Shown here: piece by piece, positions 47,001 through 54,501 of the stretch
Layout of the letters: the number at the start of each line of letters is the position of its first letter
Numbering within the stretch: position 1 is the stretch's first letter
Source of the DNA: Bacteroidaceae bacterium
GTDB lineage: Bacteria; Bacteroidota; Bacteroidia; Bacteroidales; Bacteroidaceae
Assembly (NCBI GenBank): GCA_017555585.1
Contig: JAFZGA010000002.1
Location: 83,159-147,158 of the forward strand
Direction: 5' to 3'
Length of the DNA: 64,000 nucleotides
Notes under the pieces: model-generated
Database searches by the model: none
The model's input: only the letters and a program-made list of their open reading frames with translations
Told to the model about the DNA's origin: nothing
Made by a program: the position numbers and the translations under genes

Positions 47001-47319
47001 TCGCGAGAACGCTATGCACCAGCAGGACCGTATGGATGCCAACCAGCAGCAGGCACTCAACTACACAACACGTGCACACCAGACCGACTCGCAGAGCTTT
47101 GCACAGGCTATGGGTGGTGTTCCCGGTGGTTTCCAACAGATGCAGCAACCGGTTCAGCAGCAGTATGCTCAACAGCCAGTCCAGCAACAGTATGTTCAGC
47201 AGCCAATACAACAGCAACCTGTTCAGCAGGCAGCACCGGCCGGTAAGTTCTGCCCCTCTTGTGGCACACAAAACCCTGCCGATGAAATGTTCTGTGGCGA
47301 GTGTGGTAGTAAGTTGTAA
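44014..47319 (+). CDS. Multi-zinc-ribbon SPFH-like coiled-coil scaffold (1101 aa)
   Basis: Four N-terminal zinc ribbons (C-x2-C...C-x2-C; residues about 3-21, 34-52, 67-85 and 100-118), three of them from 99-bp tandem repeats. Then a helical linker, and an SPFH-like region (about 290-600) with QEGCEAMIFVNGALVAQMEAGAYNV at its start. Next comes a very charged coiled coil (about 600-900, rich in D/E-R-Q with repeated WEREDLARRRNWGIEDEERERQ-like units), a Gln-rich tail, and a fifth zinc ribbon at the C-terminus (CPSCGTQNPADEMFCGECG). No membrane helix. It recalls the virion-core-like SPFH protein YdjI of B. subtilis, greatly enlarged. Probable assembly scaffold at the membrane and head gene of a long plus-strand run. 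Confidence 0.7.
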   Translation: MKCTNCGNELNPGQKFCTKCGTPAPETKSAGLQCPSCGKALNPGQKFCTKCGTPAPAPEAKSAGLQCPSCGKALNPGQKFCTGCGTPAPAPEAKSAGLQCPSCGKALNPGQKFCTGCGTPVAQVAPVQPGEKGVFSRIGAGIASAATGGSFSQGYAQQRDREHEFENLNNMAQYAIKNARAEMKKFIKDHKDAISYDDEAEVNSIIEKIEEALNDKNAEHGDKNSKIKKCITALENKISSLRVRIEGGNTAQQGAQQDSQQSAGNNTQAAWGRSLNEFNEDELNVVRNKAIWGLQPGQIARRITERELDSVTGLNGFIIQEGCEAMIFVNGALVAQMEAGAYNVPQRSEQLLKQEFDKLYAEMEKQDKEKRAAADANKKPQTVAERGGLLGIAGGFLRRGWEFVFGATPAKKEKTNRDNEERARRLKAEVEKALKVKNPEPVMSIILVSKRNISLSFGGVDNGNGIDYQPYTIPVGIFDVQMGVMLQLKVTNISAFATNYLADRNTCTSNDFFKILVTTIENCLRQNLRNVDYQREGLAPAMVENLKIQITNIINQQLFGIECAQVLQITDSNADFERFRSVERELYCTEKELDYLQRTGEFRNRLAIETNKQTIQQATNDEDLRYALQQINKDQMLHDDELEQFVLFLNAQKRIREAKSDEDERQAYIDLKKSGLIKDEELEVLQDALEQNKIQRESITEVLRIQNMHTVDDARLKAEWALDDMKQDHDWEREDLARRRNWGIEDEERERQWQVEDQELQRSINHDMMRAQHENQMTDVELDTARKMDDYKFENRVREDDYQFNKDERQRNADWEQTLREEQMRRENEETDYTRARQDKFDDAELSRRSMEDKMRMMQAMEEADLNKLKEQNRSEEEKARTAADVQMNRDNVEANMDAAAIAAKQIAQLQGDGQVALAQALGSGKVNELLQKQIDKDDALYQKMLQMQQAHGNQSQEQMMEIVKIIAGANTANQQAMQQFQQQRYDDAVAMKNEYRENAMHQQDRMDANQQQALNYTTRAHQTDSQSFAQAMGGVPGGFQQMQQPVQQQYAQQPVQQQYVQQPIQQQPVQQAAPAGKFCPSCGTQNPADEMFCGECGSKL
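44098..44394 (+). repeat. Three 99-bp tandem repeats encoding zinc ribbons
   Basis: Units begin at 44098, 44197 and 44296, each 33 codons, and the last two are almost identical. A related but diverged unit precedes them. Copy number could change by slippage or recombination without breaking the frame. Confidence 0.9.
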
Positions 47320-47361
47320 TTAATGACACTATATATTATAAGGTAACATAGAAACACTACT

Positions 47362-48753
47362 ATGCACTGTTCAAAATGTAACAAACACTATCCCGACAAT
47401 AGCGGAGCCCGGTTTTGCGACCAGTGTGGTGGCGCAATAGTCGAGGACGCACAGGAAGGTGGCGGTCTTGGGTTGCAAATAGGTCACGACAATGTAATAA
47501 AGGATCTTCAGTTGCACGACTCGCACAATGTCGATAAAAGTGTACACAATACCGACAACAGTGTACACAACGACAATAGTGTTACAAACGTAACGACAAA
47601 CAATACCAATACCACCAACAATACTACAGTAAACAACAACTACACTACAATACACGAGCGCGAGAAGAGTGCCGAGGAGCTACAGCAAGCGACTGAGGCC
47701 GATTTCATTGCCGCAATTGAAGAGCTTTGTAAAAGTGGTAAGATGGACCAGGCTGCGTATGCCGAACTAAATATTCTTGCACAAAAGAAGAATATCGTCC
47801 CCGAGCGTGCTAACCAGCTCATTGACAGTATACGCAAGAATATGGCACAAAAGAGTGCTGGCGCAACCAACGATTTCCTTGCCGAAAAGGTGGTAAAGGA
47901 GATTATGGCTGCAGTAGCTTGTTGCAACGTCGATGTTCTTAAGCAAAAATTACCGGCACTGCAACAGCTTGCCAAGAACAGCATCGACAACAACGTGCAG
48001 TTCTTCAGCAATATGTTGAATGCGTCGTTCAATCCCGAGAGTTGTACCGTGGAGCTTATGAACACCCACACCGACAACTATTGGCAGATATATTGGGCAG
48101 CCATTGCATATATAAAGAAGGGCAATACCGACAAGAGTGCCGAACTCTTTGCGCGCTTGGGCGGCTTTGGTTTCCCACAAGGCGATATGTCGCTGATTAT
48201 TGCACTGAACAGCATTGCCGACTATCGCAAGAATCCCGCGCAGGCATTCTATCTACAGCAGGCAAGGGAAAATTTAGACGAGGCTAACCACTATGGCATT
48301 AGCGACCAGCTTGTTCCAGTGTGGCTTGCTGTTAACCAAATTGCAAGCGACGCACCAAGCGTAGAGGACAAGTTCCGTTTCTACTACAGCATTACGCTAA
48401 AGGAACTCTGTACCACGGTGGCCCCGGTAATGCCAAAGGTAGCTCAAATGCCCGCCACTCCACCGCCACCACCGGCAGCGGCTCCTGCAATGCCACAAGA
48501 GAAAAAGATAGATGCACAAAAGGTGAACCTCGCGCAAATGCAGGGCTTTAACCCTTTGAAGGCAATGGAGCAGCTAAACAATGCGGCAATGCAACAGCCA
48601 ATGGGTATGCCACAAATGGGAATGCAAATGCCCGGTATGCCACAAATGGGTGTTCCGCCAATGGGAATGCAAATGCCGGGTGCTCCGTCAATGGGTGTTC
48701 CGCCTGCACCGGGAGCAGGTGCTCCGCCACCACCTCCCGCACCCGAAAAATAA
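47362..48753 (+). CDS. Zinc-ribbon protein with Asn/Thr-rich repeats and Pro/Met-rich tail
   Basis: 463 aa. One zinc ribbon at residues 3-24 (CSKCNKHYPDNSGARFCDQCG). A region at about 40-95 is built of short HN-x-D-x-S-V and Asn/Thr repeats (NTDNSVHNDNSVTNVTTNN), like the low-complexity beta linkers of many bacterial conflict proteins. A helical domain follows (about 105-350), possibly TPR-like. The end is a Pro/Met/Gly tail of GMPQMGMQMPG repeats. No catalytic motif. The gene follows the scaffold by 42 bp, and similar Met-Gly-Pro repeats occur in the next product, suggesting co-assembly. Confidence 0.6.
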   Translation: MHCSKCNKHYPDNSGARFCDQCGGAIVEDAQEGGGLGLQIGHDNVIKDLQLHDSHNVDKSVHNTDNSVHNDNSVTNVTTNNTNTTNNTTVNNNYTTIHEREKSAEELQQATEADFIAAIEELCKSGKMDQAAYAELNILAQKKNIVPERANQLIDSIRKNMAQKSAGATNDFLAEKVVKEIMAAVACCNVDVLKQKLPALQQLAKNSIDNNVQFFSNMLNASFNPESCTVELMNTHTDNYWQIYWAAIAYIKKGNTDKSAELFARLGGFGFPQGDMSLIIALNSIADYRKNPAQAFYLQQARENLDEANHYGISDQLVPVWLAVNQIASDAPSVEDKFRFYYSITLKELCTTVAPVMPKVAQMPATPPPPPAAAPAMPQEKKIDAQKVNLAQMQGFNPLKAMEQLNNAAMQQPMGMPQMGMQMPGMPQMGVPPMGMQMPGAPSMGVPPAPGAGAPPPPPAPEK

Positions 48754-48788
48754 ATAGGACATAAACAAAACACAAACAATATATAATT

Positions 48789-50102
48789 ATGGCATTTTTT
48801 GGATTTAAATCAAAGAAAGAGGTTGAGGCTGAAAAACAGGAAGTTGCAAAGCAAGCGGCCCAGAATGCTGTCAAAGCTGCTGAATTCGTTAATCAGCACA
48901 ATGTAAACAATTTGGGGCGCGGCAGCCAGTTCCAGTTCCGCATTCGCTATTTCGATGTCTTTGACCCCCGTTTGCAGGACACCGGTGTTCCTGTTGCTGT
49001 TGGTGTCACAGTAACATACGCTATTGAGGATATGCCTACATTCCTCAGTATTAACAAAATGGAGGTGTTCAGCGATGAGGTGTTCAAAGAGAAACTCAAG
49101 AGCGGTATTACAAAGTATGTGAAGAGCGCGGTAAGCAACGCACCAAGCGATGCACAGATTCCTCTTGTGCAGATTGAACGCAAGATTGTTGAGGTAAGCG
49201 ACTATGTACAGGGAAAAGTTATTCCACAGATAGAAAACGTATTCTGCATTAAAGTGCGCGCACTCGACATTACATCAATAGATGTTGACAAGAGCAGTCG
49301 CGGATATATGGAGCTCAAGGCTCTTACAGCCGACTTTGAGAAGGAGCGTCTGATAGCACAGCATAATGCACAGATGACCAACTTCAATATGCAGAACAAG
49401 ATGCAGCAAGACCAAATGATGGCACAGCATAACGCGCAGTTGAGCAACTTTAACTTGCAGAACAACTTGCAGCAGAACCAGCTGAAGATGCAGAGTGCGC
49501 TTAACCTCGATGCAATGCAACGTCAGCACGAGATGCAGTTGGGCGGCCAAGAGCAGATGCAACAGATGCAGCTCGATATGCAGCAGAAACAGATGAATAT
49601 GCAACTCAACAACCAAAGCGAGACAATGCGTATACAGCGCGAGGAGATGCAGCGTGCAGCACGTTTGCAGACCGAGAGCACATTCCTTGATGCACACAAG
49701 GCTAACCTCAATGCTTCAACTGTAAATAACGCAATGGACAATGGTTTTAACCCCTACGAGCAGCAGCCAATGAATATGGGCGGTATGCAGCAACCAATGG
49801 GTATGGGCGGTATGCAACAACCTATGATGGGTGGTATGATGGGTCAAAAATCAATGGGTATGCCTCAAATGGGCGGTATGCAACCACAGGTGAACTATAT
49901 GTTGGCTGTTAACGGCCAGCAGGCAGGTCCTTATAACTGGGCACAGTTGCAGCAGCTTGTACAGCAGGGCCAGCTTACACAGCAGACATACGTATGGAAA
50001 CAAGGTATGGCCGAGTGGGCACTTGCAGGACAGGTACAAGAGCTTATGCCTTTGTTCCAGGGCATTGCACCGGGAATGCCTGGTATGCCACAAATGATGT
50101 AA
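48789..50102 (+). CDS. SPFH-domain protein (YdjI/virion-core-like) with C-terminal GYF_2 domain
   Basis: 437 aa. An SPFH domain at about residues 25-185 (RGSQFQFRIRYFDVFDPRLQDTGVPVAVGVTVTYAIED... VKALDITSIDVDKSSRGYMELK-like). Then a Gln/Met-rich coiled coil (about 190-300), a Met-Gly-rich linker, and a GYF_2 domain (about 368-425: YMLAVNGQQAGPYNWAQLQQLVQQGQLTQQTYVWKQGMAEW). SPFH proteins oligomerise on membranes, and GYF_2 domains bind proline-rich peptides. The proline-rich tail of the preceding product is an obvious candidate ligand. In B. subtilis the related YdjI is brought to the membrane by YdjG/YdjH. Confidence 0.8.
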   Translation: MAFFGFKSKKEVEAEKQEVAKQAAQNAVKAAEFVNQHNVNNLGRGSQFQFRIRYFDVFDPRLQDTGVPVAVGVTVTYAIEDMPTFLSINKMEVFSDEVFKEKLKSGITKYVKSAVSNAPSDAQIPLVQIERKIVEVSDYVQGKVIPQIENVFCIKVRALDITSIDVDKSSRGYMELKALTADFEKERLIAQHNAQMTNFNMQNKMQQDQMMAQHNAQLSNFNLQNNLQQNQLKMQSALNLDAMQRQHEMQLGGQEQMQQMQLDMQQKQMNMQLNNQSETMRIQREEMQRAARLQTESTFLDAHKANLNASTVNNAMDNGFNPYEQQPMNMGGMQQPMGMGGMQQPMMGGMMGQKSMGMPQMGGMQPQVNYMLAVNGQQAGPYNWAQLQQLVQQGQLTQQTYVWKQGMAEWALAGQVQELMPLFQGIAPGMPGMPQMM

Positions 50103-50150
50103 TATCAAAAAGCATAAACATAATATTAATCAAACAATTTTTACAAAATT

Positions 50151-51218
50151 ATGGCAAATTATCCAAAAGAACTTCTTGACTTGGTTCAGGAGTATTTAAC
50201 CGACGGTGTCATCACAGCCAAAGAGCGTCAGGTTTTGATTAACAAGGCTGTGTCACTTGGTGTAGACGCAAATGAGTTTGACCTTTACATAGATGCTCAG
50301 GAGCAGAAATTACAGAATGTGGCAGCCGAGGCTGCTAAGCAGCAGAAAGGTCGTTTGTGCCCATTCTGCCAGGCAAGCCTTCCCATGTTTGCCGACAGGT
50401 GTCCCGAGTGTGGTAGCAACATCACTCCCGAGGCAAGCAAAGAGGTTGAAGAGCTTATAGACACTCTTGAAAATGCCTTGGTTAGCTTCAAGGCAGCGGC
50501 CGAGAATAAGAAAGACACGTTTAAGATGAACAGCAATGAGCAGGCTTTGAAATCGTTGCAGGATATGAAGAATGTGTTCTCGGGCAAAGGTCTCGCAGCT
50601 ACTAAAGATACCACAAACCAAGACTATGCTACAAAGAAGGCCGAGGTTGAGCGTTATATTCGCAAGGCTAAGATGTACTACAGCAACAACAAAACCGTAA
50701 ACTTCCTTGTTGCGGAGGTTGAGGCTGCTATTGCCGATGCAGAAAAGAGTATCGCTGCTGAAAAAAAGAAAAAAAGGAATATAATTATAGCAGTTGCTAC
50801 TGCTTTTATTCTTCTCTTTGGTGCACTAATGACATTTACATTTACATATGAGCCACCTTTAAGTCCTGAAGAAGAACTTGATGTAATGCTGAAAGATGTG
50901 ATAACATTGGTGGACGAGGGCAAAACAGATAATGCTGCAACAATGTTGAAGAGCCACGACGTTCCCGAATTTGTTTACGAGGATAAAGGTACAGGCAACA
51001 CTGTAAAGGTATACGATGCAGCATTCCTCGCTGTAGTTCAGTCATATTGGAATGACGGTGAGTTTGACAAGGCTGAATCTGTTGCCCTTTCATACAAATC
51101 CAAGATAAACAATGATATGAGCTGGGGTGACTCTTCTGTATACACTTTTCTAAAGAGCAAGTACAAGAAAGAGGATCTCGATTTCAGTCCGCTGCGTTCA
51201 AGATACGACTTGGATTGA
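50151..51218 (+). CDS. Zinc-ribbon, single-TM membrane protein (YdjG-like design)
   Basis: 355 aa. The N-terminal helical part (1-60; SHOCT-like, LVQEYLTDGVITAKERQVLINKA) is followed by a zinc ribbon at about 70-90 (CPFCQASLPMFADRCPECG). A helical stretch leads to one membrane helix at about 205-225 (NIIIAVATAFILLFGALMTFTF) preceded by lysines, then an extracytoplasmic domain of about 130 residues. Same design as YdjG: cytosolic zinc ribbon, one TM, outer domain. It could anchor the SPFH proteins and sense the envelope. Confidence 0.65.
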   Translation: MANYPKELLDLVQEYLTDGVITAKERQVLINKAVSLGVDANEFDLYIDAQEQKLQNVAAEAAKQQKGRLCPFCQASLPMFADRCPECGSNITPEASKEVEELIDTLENALVSFKAAAENKKDTFKMNSNEQALKSLQDMKNVFSGKGLAATKDTTNQDYATKKAEVERYIRKAKMYYSNNKTVNFLVAEVEAAIADAEKSIAAEKKKKRNIIIAVATAFILLFGALMTFTFTYEPPLSPEEELDVMLKDVITLVDEGKTDNAATMLKSHDVPEFVYEDKGTGNTVKVYDAAFLAVVQSYWNDGEFDKAESVALSYKSKINNDMSWGDSSVYTFLKSKYKKEDLDFSPLRSRYDLD

Positions 51219-51299
51219 GACAATTGTGACTATAGTGTTAGGTATAACTGACTATCAGGGATTCAGTACAAAATACTTTTTTAACAAAACAATTTAAAA

Positions 51300-51310
51300 T
51301 TATGGCATAG
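51300..51310 (+). other. Vestigial translation start
   Basis: The leader AAAACAATTTAAAATT resembles those before 48789 and 50151 (…CAATTT…AAAATT-ATGGCA). Here the codons are ATG GCA TAG, so the start region survives but the gene is gone. It lies in the 189-bp gap before the nuclease-like gene. Confidence 0.35.
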
Positions 51311-51407
51311 TCTTGATTTGTGCTATCATTTTGATGTATGTTTGCATTTTTGAGTTTATCTAGTCTTATGGTCGGTAATTCTAAGCTATAGAAAAAATGC
51401 CTATATA

Positions 51408-52610
51408 ATGGCACTAACTACTTTGGAGTCTGTGTCAATTGACACAGACTCCTTGTCTTTAAAAGCAGTTTTTGAAATAAACATTTTAAACAAAATGATA
51501 CAAACATTGAATAGCCTGAAAAACAACCCGATGTTTTGTCTTTCGCTTGCATCGAAAGAATTGTTCCATAGCAATTTCTTAGAATGGCTTTTCAATATCG
51601 ATGCAAACAAATTCATTGCATTGATAGATGACATAGCCGATACACAACTGGCCCATAAGAACCCTGCAGGTGGGTATGTACTTTACAGGGAGAAAAACAA
51701 TTTCGATATTTGTATCACTCACAAAGAGAAACCGGCAAAGGGGAAAGAAAAAGAGGTGTACGACATTGTGCTGGAGAACAAAGTAAAGAGCATACCCTAT
51801 AAAAAACAGTTAGACGAGTATGTTTCTAAAATAAAAGGGCTCAAACAAGAGAATGTTAAATTTATTCTTTTGTCGCTTGCCAATAATTTCCCACAGAAAG
51901 AAGAAATAAGCGAGCAGTGGGAAATTGTGAATTATAAATTACTGAAAGAGAAAATTCAAAGCCATTATGGCAGAACAAATAAATATATAAATGATTATTG
52001 CGATTTCATCGATTACTTACACAAGTTTCAAGAGAGTGCATTAGGCAATGTCGATTCGCACCTTTTTGCCCAATCGAATGATTACAAGCCATATCGATTG
52101 CACGATATGTACATAAAAATGCGTTGCAGCAATTTTGTCGTGGAATTATATGAACGATTAAAATGTATTGCGACACCAGAAGGCTTAGAGGTGTACTTTC
52201 TCGAAAATGGATACGAGAGTATTAGAGGAAAAAAGGGAATTTACCTTCAATCAACAATAAACAAAGGACAAGGAACTATTAACGTCTTTCTTTATTTAGA
52301 CGATGCAAACAACGATTATATATACGAGTTTGTGATACAGGCCAACACTTACCGCCACGGGATAAACAGTGAACAGTATAACAACGATTTAAATGCTTTG
52401 TGGACTGCAGTAAAGGAACTAAGTTTTATAAAAGATTTTAATTGTTCAAATTATGGCAATTTATCGCAAAGCAACAGTAAACTGGAATATAATCATTATG
52501 GACAAGTTTATGTCTATAAATATCTAAAAACAGACAATACGACTTTTAACAGCCTGCTTGATGTTGTTTGTACCGATGTTACGAATTTTATTAAAACACA
52601 ACCACAATAA
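51408..52610 (+). CDS. PD-(D/E)XK nuclease-family protein
   Basis: 400 aa (371 if translation starts at Met30, position 51495, which fits the family start better). Motifs of the PDDEXK_4-type: LASKELFHSNFLEWLF (about 47-62), Asp100 in NNFDICI, then YDIVLENKVKS with Asp119, Glu123 and Lys125. These are the D...E-x-K residues of the fold. More AT-rich than every neighbour in the cluster, and set off by a 189-bp gap with a vestigial start, so it was probably inserted later. Likely a nuclease effector. A perfect 28-bp palindrome lies over its first codons. Confidence 0.7.
   Translation: MALTTLESVSIDTDSLSLKAVFEINILNKMIQTLNSLKNNPMFCLSLASKELFHSNFLEWLFNIDANKFIALIDDIADTQLAHKNPAGGYVLYREKNNFDICITHKEKPAKGKEKEVYDIVLENKVKSIPYKKQLDEYVSKIKGLKQENVKFILLSLANNFPQKEEISEQWEIVNYKLLKEKIQSHYGRTNKYINDYCDFIDYLHKFQESALGNVDSHLFAQSNDYKPYRLHDMYIKMRCSNFVVELYERLKCIATPEGLEVYFLENGYESIRGKKGIYLQSTINKGQGTINVFLYLDDANNDYIYEFVIQANTYRHGINSEQYNNDLNALWTAVKELSFIKDFNCSNYGNLSQSNSKLEYNHYGQVYVYKYLKTDNTTFNSLLDVVCTDVTNFIKTQPQ
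51425..51452. repeat. Perfect 28-bp palindrome
   Basis: GGAGTCTGTGTCAA (51425-51438) is followed directly by its exact complement to 51452, with no loop. If the gene starts at 51495 the palindrome is in its leader and could be an operator; otherwise it codes for residues 6-15. Confidence 0.9.
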
Positions 52611-52618
52611 ACACAACT

Positions 52619-54478
52619 ATGAACCTCGAAGAACGTATGGCAAGCTTGCAGAACAAGCTCAACGACAAACTGAATAGATTGAATGGCTACGGAGGGGCTG
52701 CTGCACCATCGTACAATGCCAGTGGTGCTTCAACACCACAACAGACAACGCCACAGCCTGCAGCGCAAAGCTGTGAAGAGGGCTATTCTTTCTGCCCCGA
52801 ATGTGGCAATAAAATTCCTTCAGACAGTCTCTTCTGCCCCGAGTGCGGACATAACATAGCCGGCGAGTCATTCGGCAAGGCTGCCGTTGGTGGGGGTGCC
52901 GAGAACGAGGGCGTGATAATGACTGATACTCGCCTGCTTGCTCTAAAGTATCACACCGACAGAGATACTGTCAAAGATATTATTTCGTCATTCATAAATT
53001 ATAGCAGTTCGGTTGGTTTCACTTGGCACCTTCTCGACATTGCCGACCACCAGCACGAGATTGGCGAGGCTACGTGGATGGACTACAGCGACGTGCTGCA
53101 GAAATTCTGCCTTGACAACAATATTGAGACCGGCCCTAAATTGTCGCTCTTTATCATTGGCGGTAACGACGTAATACCGCAGCCCTGCGAAGATAATCCT
53201 TGCGGTTGGGGAGGTGACGAGTATCAGGACAGAGTATATGCCGACTTCTACTATTGCTTCTATGGTCAGTTGCAACTCGACTACCTCGACTGTAACAAGG
53301 CACGTTGCAACGTGTCGCGTCTGCCACTCGAAAGCGGCGAAATGGCCAGCACTATCGAGGACGACTTAGGCGGTTATTTGGGTAAAGCGTTGCAGTGTAT
53401 GAACGAGGGTGGTATAGATATTGGTCGTGCGGTTATGACATCGAACGTCGACTGGATTCCTGCCAGCCGCGAGATGTCGCGCAACCTGCCAACCGAGTCA
53501 CTCGAGAATACCGACGATGAGGTGCTCGATAATATGTACATAAGCCCCGATATTATGGTAGATATGAACGACGACTTGCGCGAGCAGTACTACAATTCGC
53601 TTTCCACAGCCGATATGCTTGTCTTTAACCTACACGGTGCTTGTCAGCCCGAGATGTCGGGCTTCTACAGTTCGGGACTTGCATTCTCGACATATATGCT
53701 AAGAGAGACAAATGCAAAGATATTCAATACTGTTGCTTGCTGGGGTGGACGTTACATAAAGTACCGTCGTAACCAGAGTATGCTGCTCACTGCAATGCAC
53801 CAGCACAATGTATTGCTTTACTCAGGTGCTTGCGTGCCGGCTCTTGGCAAGTGCGGTAACTACCAGAACGATGCCACTTGGCGCATACAGCCTGCTGCCT
53901 ATTCCGAGACCTTTATGGCGCGTTTCTCGGAGTACCAGTGCATTGGTACAATGAGTGCCGGCGAGGCGTTCCTTAGAGCCAAATGTGACTATTACAATAC
54001 AAGCCGTGCTGTGGAGGAGGACGAGTACACACTTGCAACTGTGCTTATGTTCAACCTGTATGGTTGCCCGGCTTTGCGTACAAAACCCAATGTGCACGCT
54101 ATTGCTGAGATACAGAACGAGGACGGCTCAAAGGCGTGTCGCATACCGTTCCGCCCACGCAAAAAAGAGGTGGTTATGCAGTTCGATGCAAAAGAACAAC
54201 AGCGCAGTGCCTCAATACTCGATGCAGTGCGTGGTGCAGTAGACAATAACCTGCATATGATACACGAAGTTATAGTAGACAAGCTTTACAATGCTCTTGG
54301 TGTTACACCACGCGAGTTATACCTTGTTGAAAAATATTCTACAACAGACATCAATGGTAACACTCAAAAGGGTTATCTATACCACTATAACAAACAGCGT
54401 TTCGAGGATGTAAGATCGCACATTGAGGTTGCTCTTGATGAGGCCGGAAACATTCGTAGTGCAATACAGACAAAGTAA
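52619..54478 (+). CDS. Zinc-ribbon peptidase of the gingipain/caspase type (C25-like, clan CD)
   Basis: 619 aa. N-terminal helix (1-22), flexible linker, zinc ribbon (about 58-78: FCPECGNKIPSDSLFCPECG). The protease-like domain (about 100-490) shows FIIGGNDVIP, the C25-like NVSRLPLESGEMAS segment, catalytic His339 in VFNLHG, Cys374 in NTVACWGG, and the closing FNLYGCPALR (family form GDPALR). His and Cys are 35 residues apart, close to the gingipain spacing. No signal peptide, so unlike gingipains it is cytosolic. The C-terminal 120 residues are unassigned. Starts 8 bp after the nuclease gene. Cleavage of co-encoded proteins is a possible activation route. Confidence 0.7.
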   Translation: MNLEERMASLQNKLNDKLNRLNGYGGAAAPSYNASGASTPQQTTPQPAAQSCEEGYSFCPECGNKIPSDSLFCPECGHNIAGESFGKAAVGGGAENEGVIMTDTRLLALKYHTDRDTVKDIISSFINYSSSVGFTWHLLDIADHQHEIGEATWMDYSDVLQKFCLDNNIETGPKLSLFIIGGNDVIPQPCEDNPCGWGGDEYQDRVYADFYYCFYGQLQLDYLDCNKARCNVSRLPLESGEMASTIEDDLGGYLGKALQCMNEGGIDIGRAVMTSNVDWIPASREMSRNLPTESLENTDDEVLDNMYISPDIMVDMNDDLREQYYNSLSTADMLVFNLHGACQPEMSGFYSSGLAFSTYMLRETNAKIFNTVACWGGRYIKYRRNQSMLLTAMHQHNVLLYSGACVPALGKCGNYQNDATWRIQPAAYSETFMARFSEYQCIGTMSAGEAFLRAKCDYYNTSRAVEEDEYTLATVLMFNLYGCPALRTKPNVHAIAEIQNEDGSKACRIPFRPRKKEVVMQFDAKEQQRSASILDAVRGAVDNNLHMIHEVIVDKLYNALGVTPRELYLVEKYSTTDINGNTQKGYLYHYNKQRFEDVRSHIEVALDEAGNIRSAIQTK

Positions 54479-54501
54479 AAAAACCTAAAAACTCCAATGT
54501 T

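Noticed and set aside
46552-47271. Minus-strand Leu-rich frame (239 codons) opposite the scaffold gene
   Set aside because: CAG/CAA Gln codons read backwards give Leu/Cys; a shadow of the Gln-rich coiled coil.
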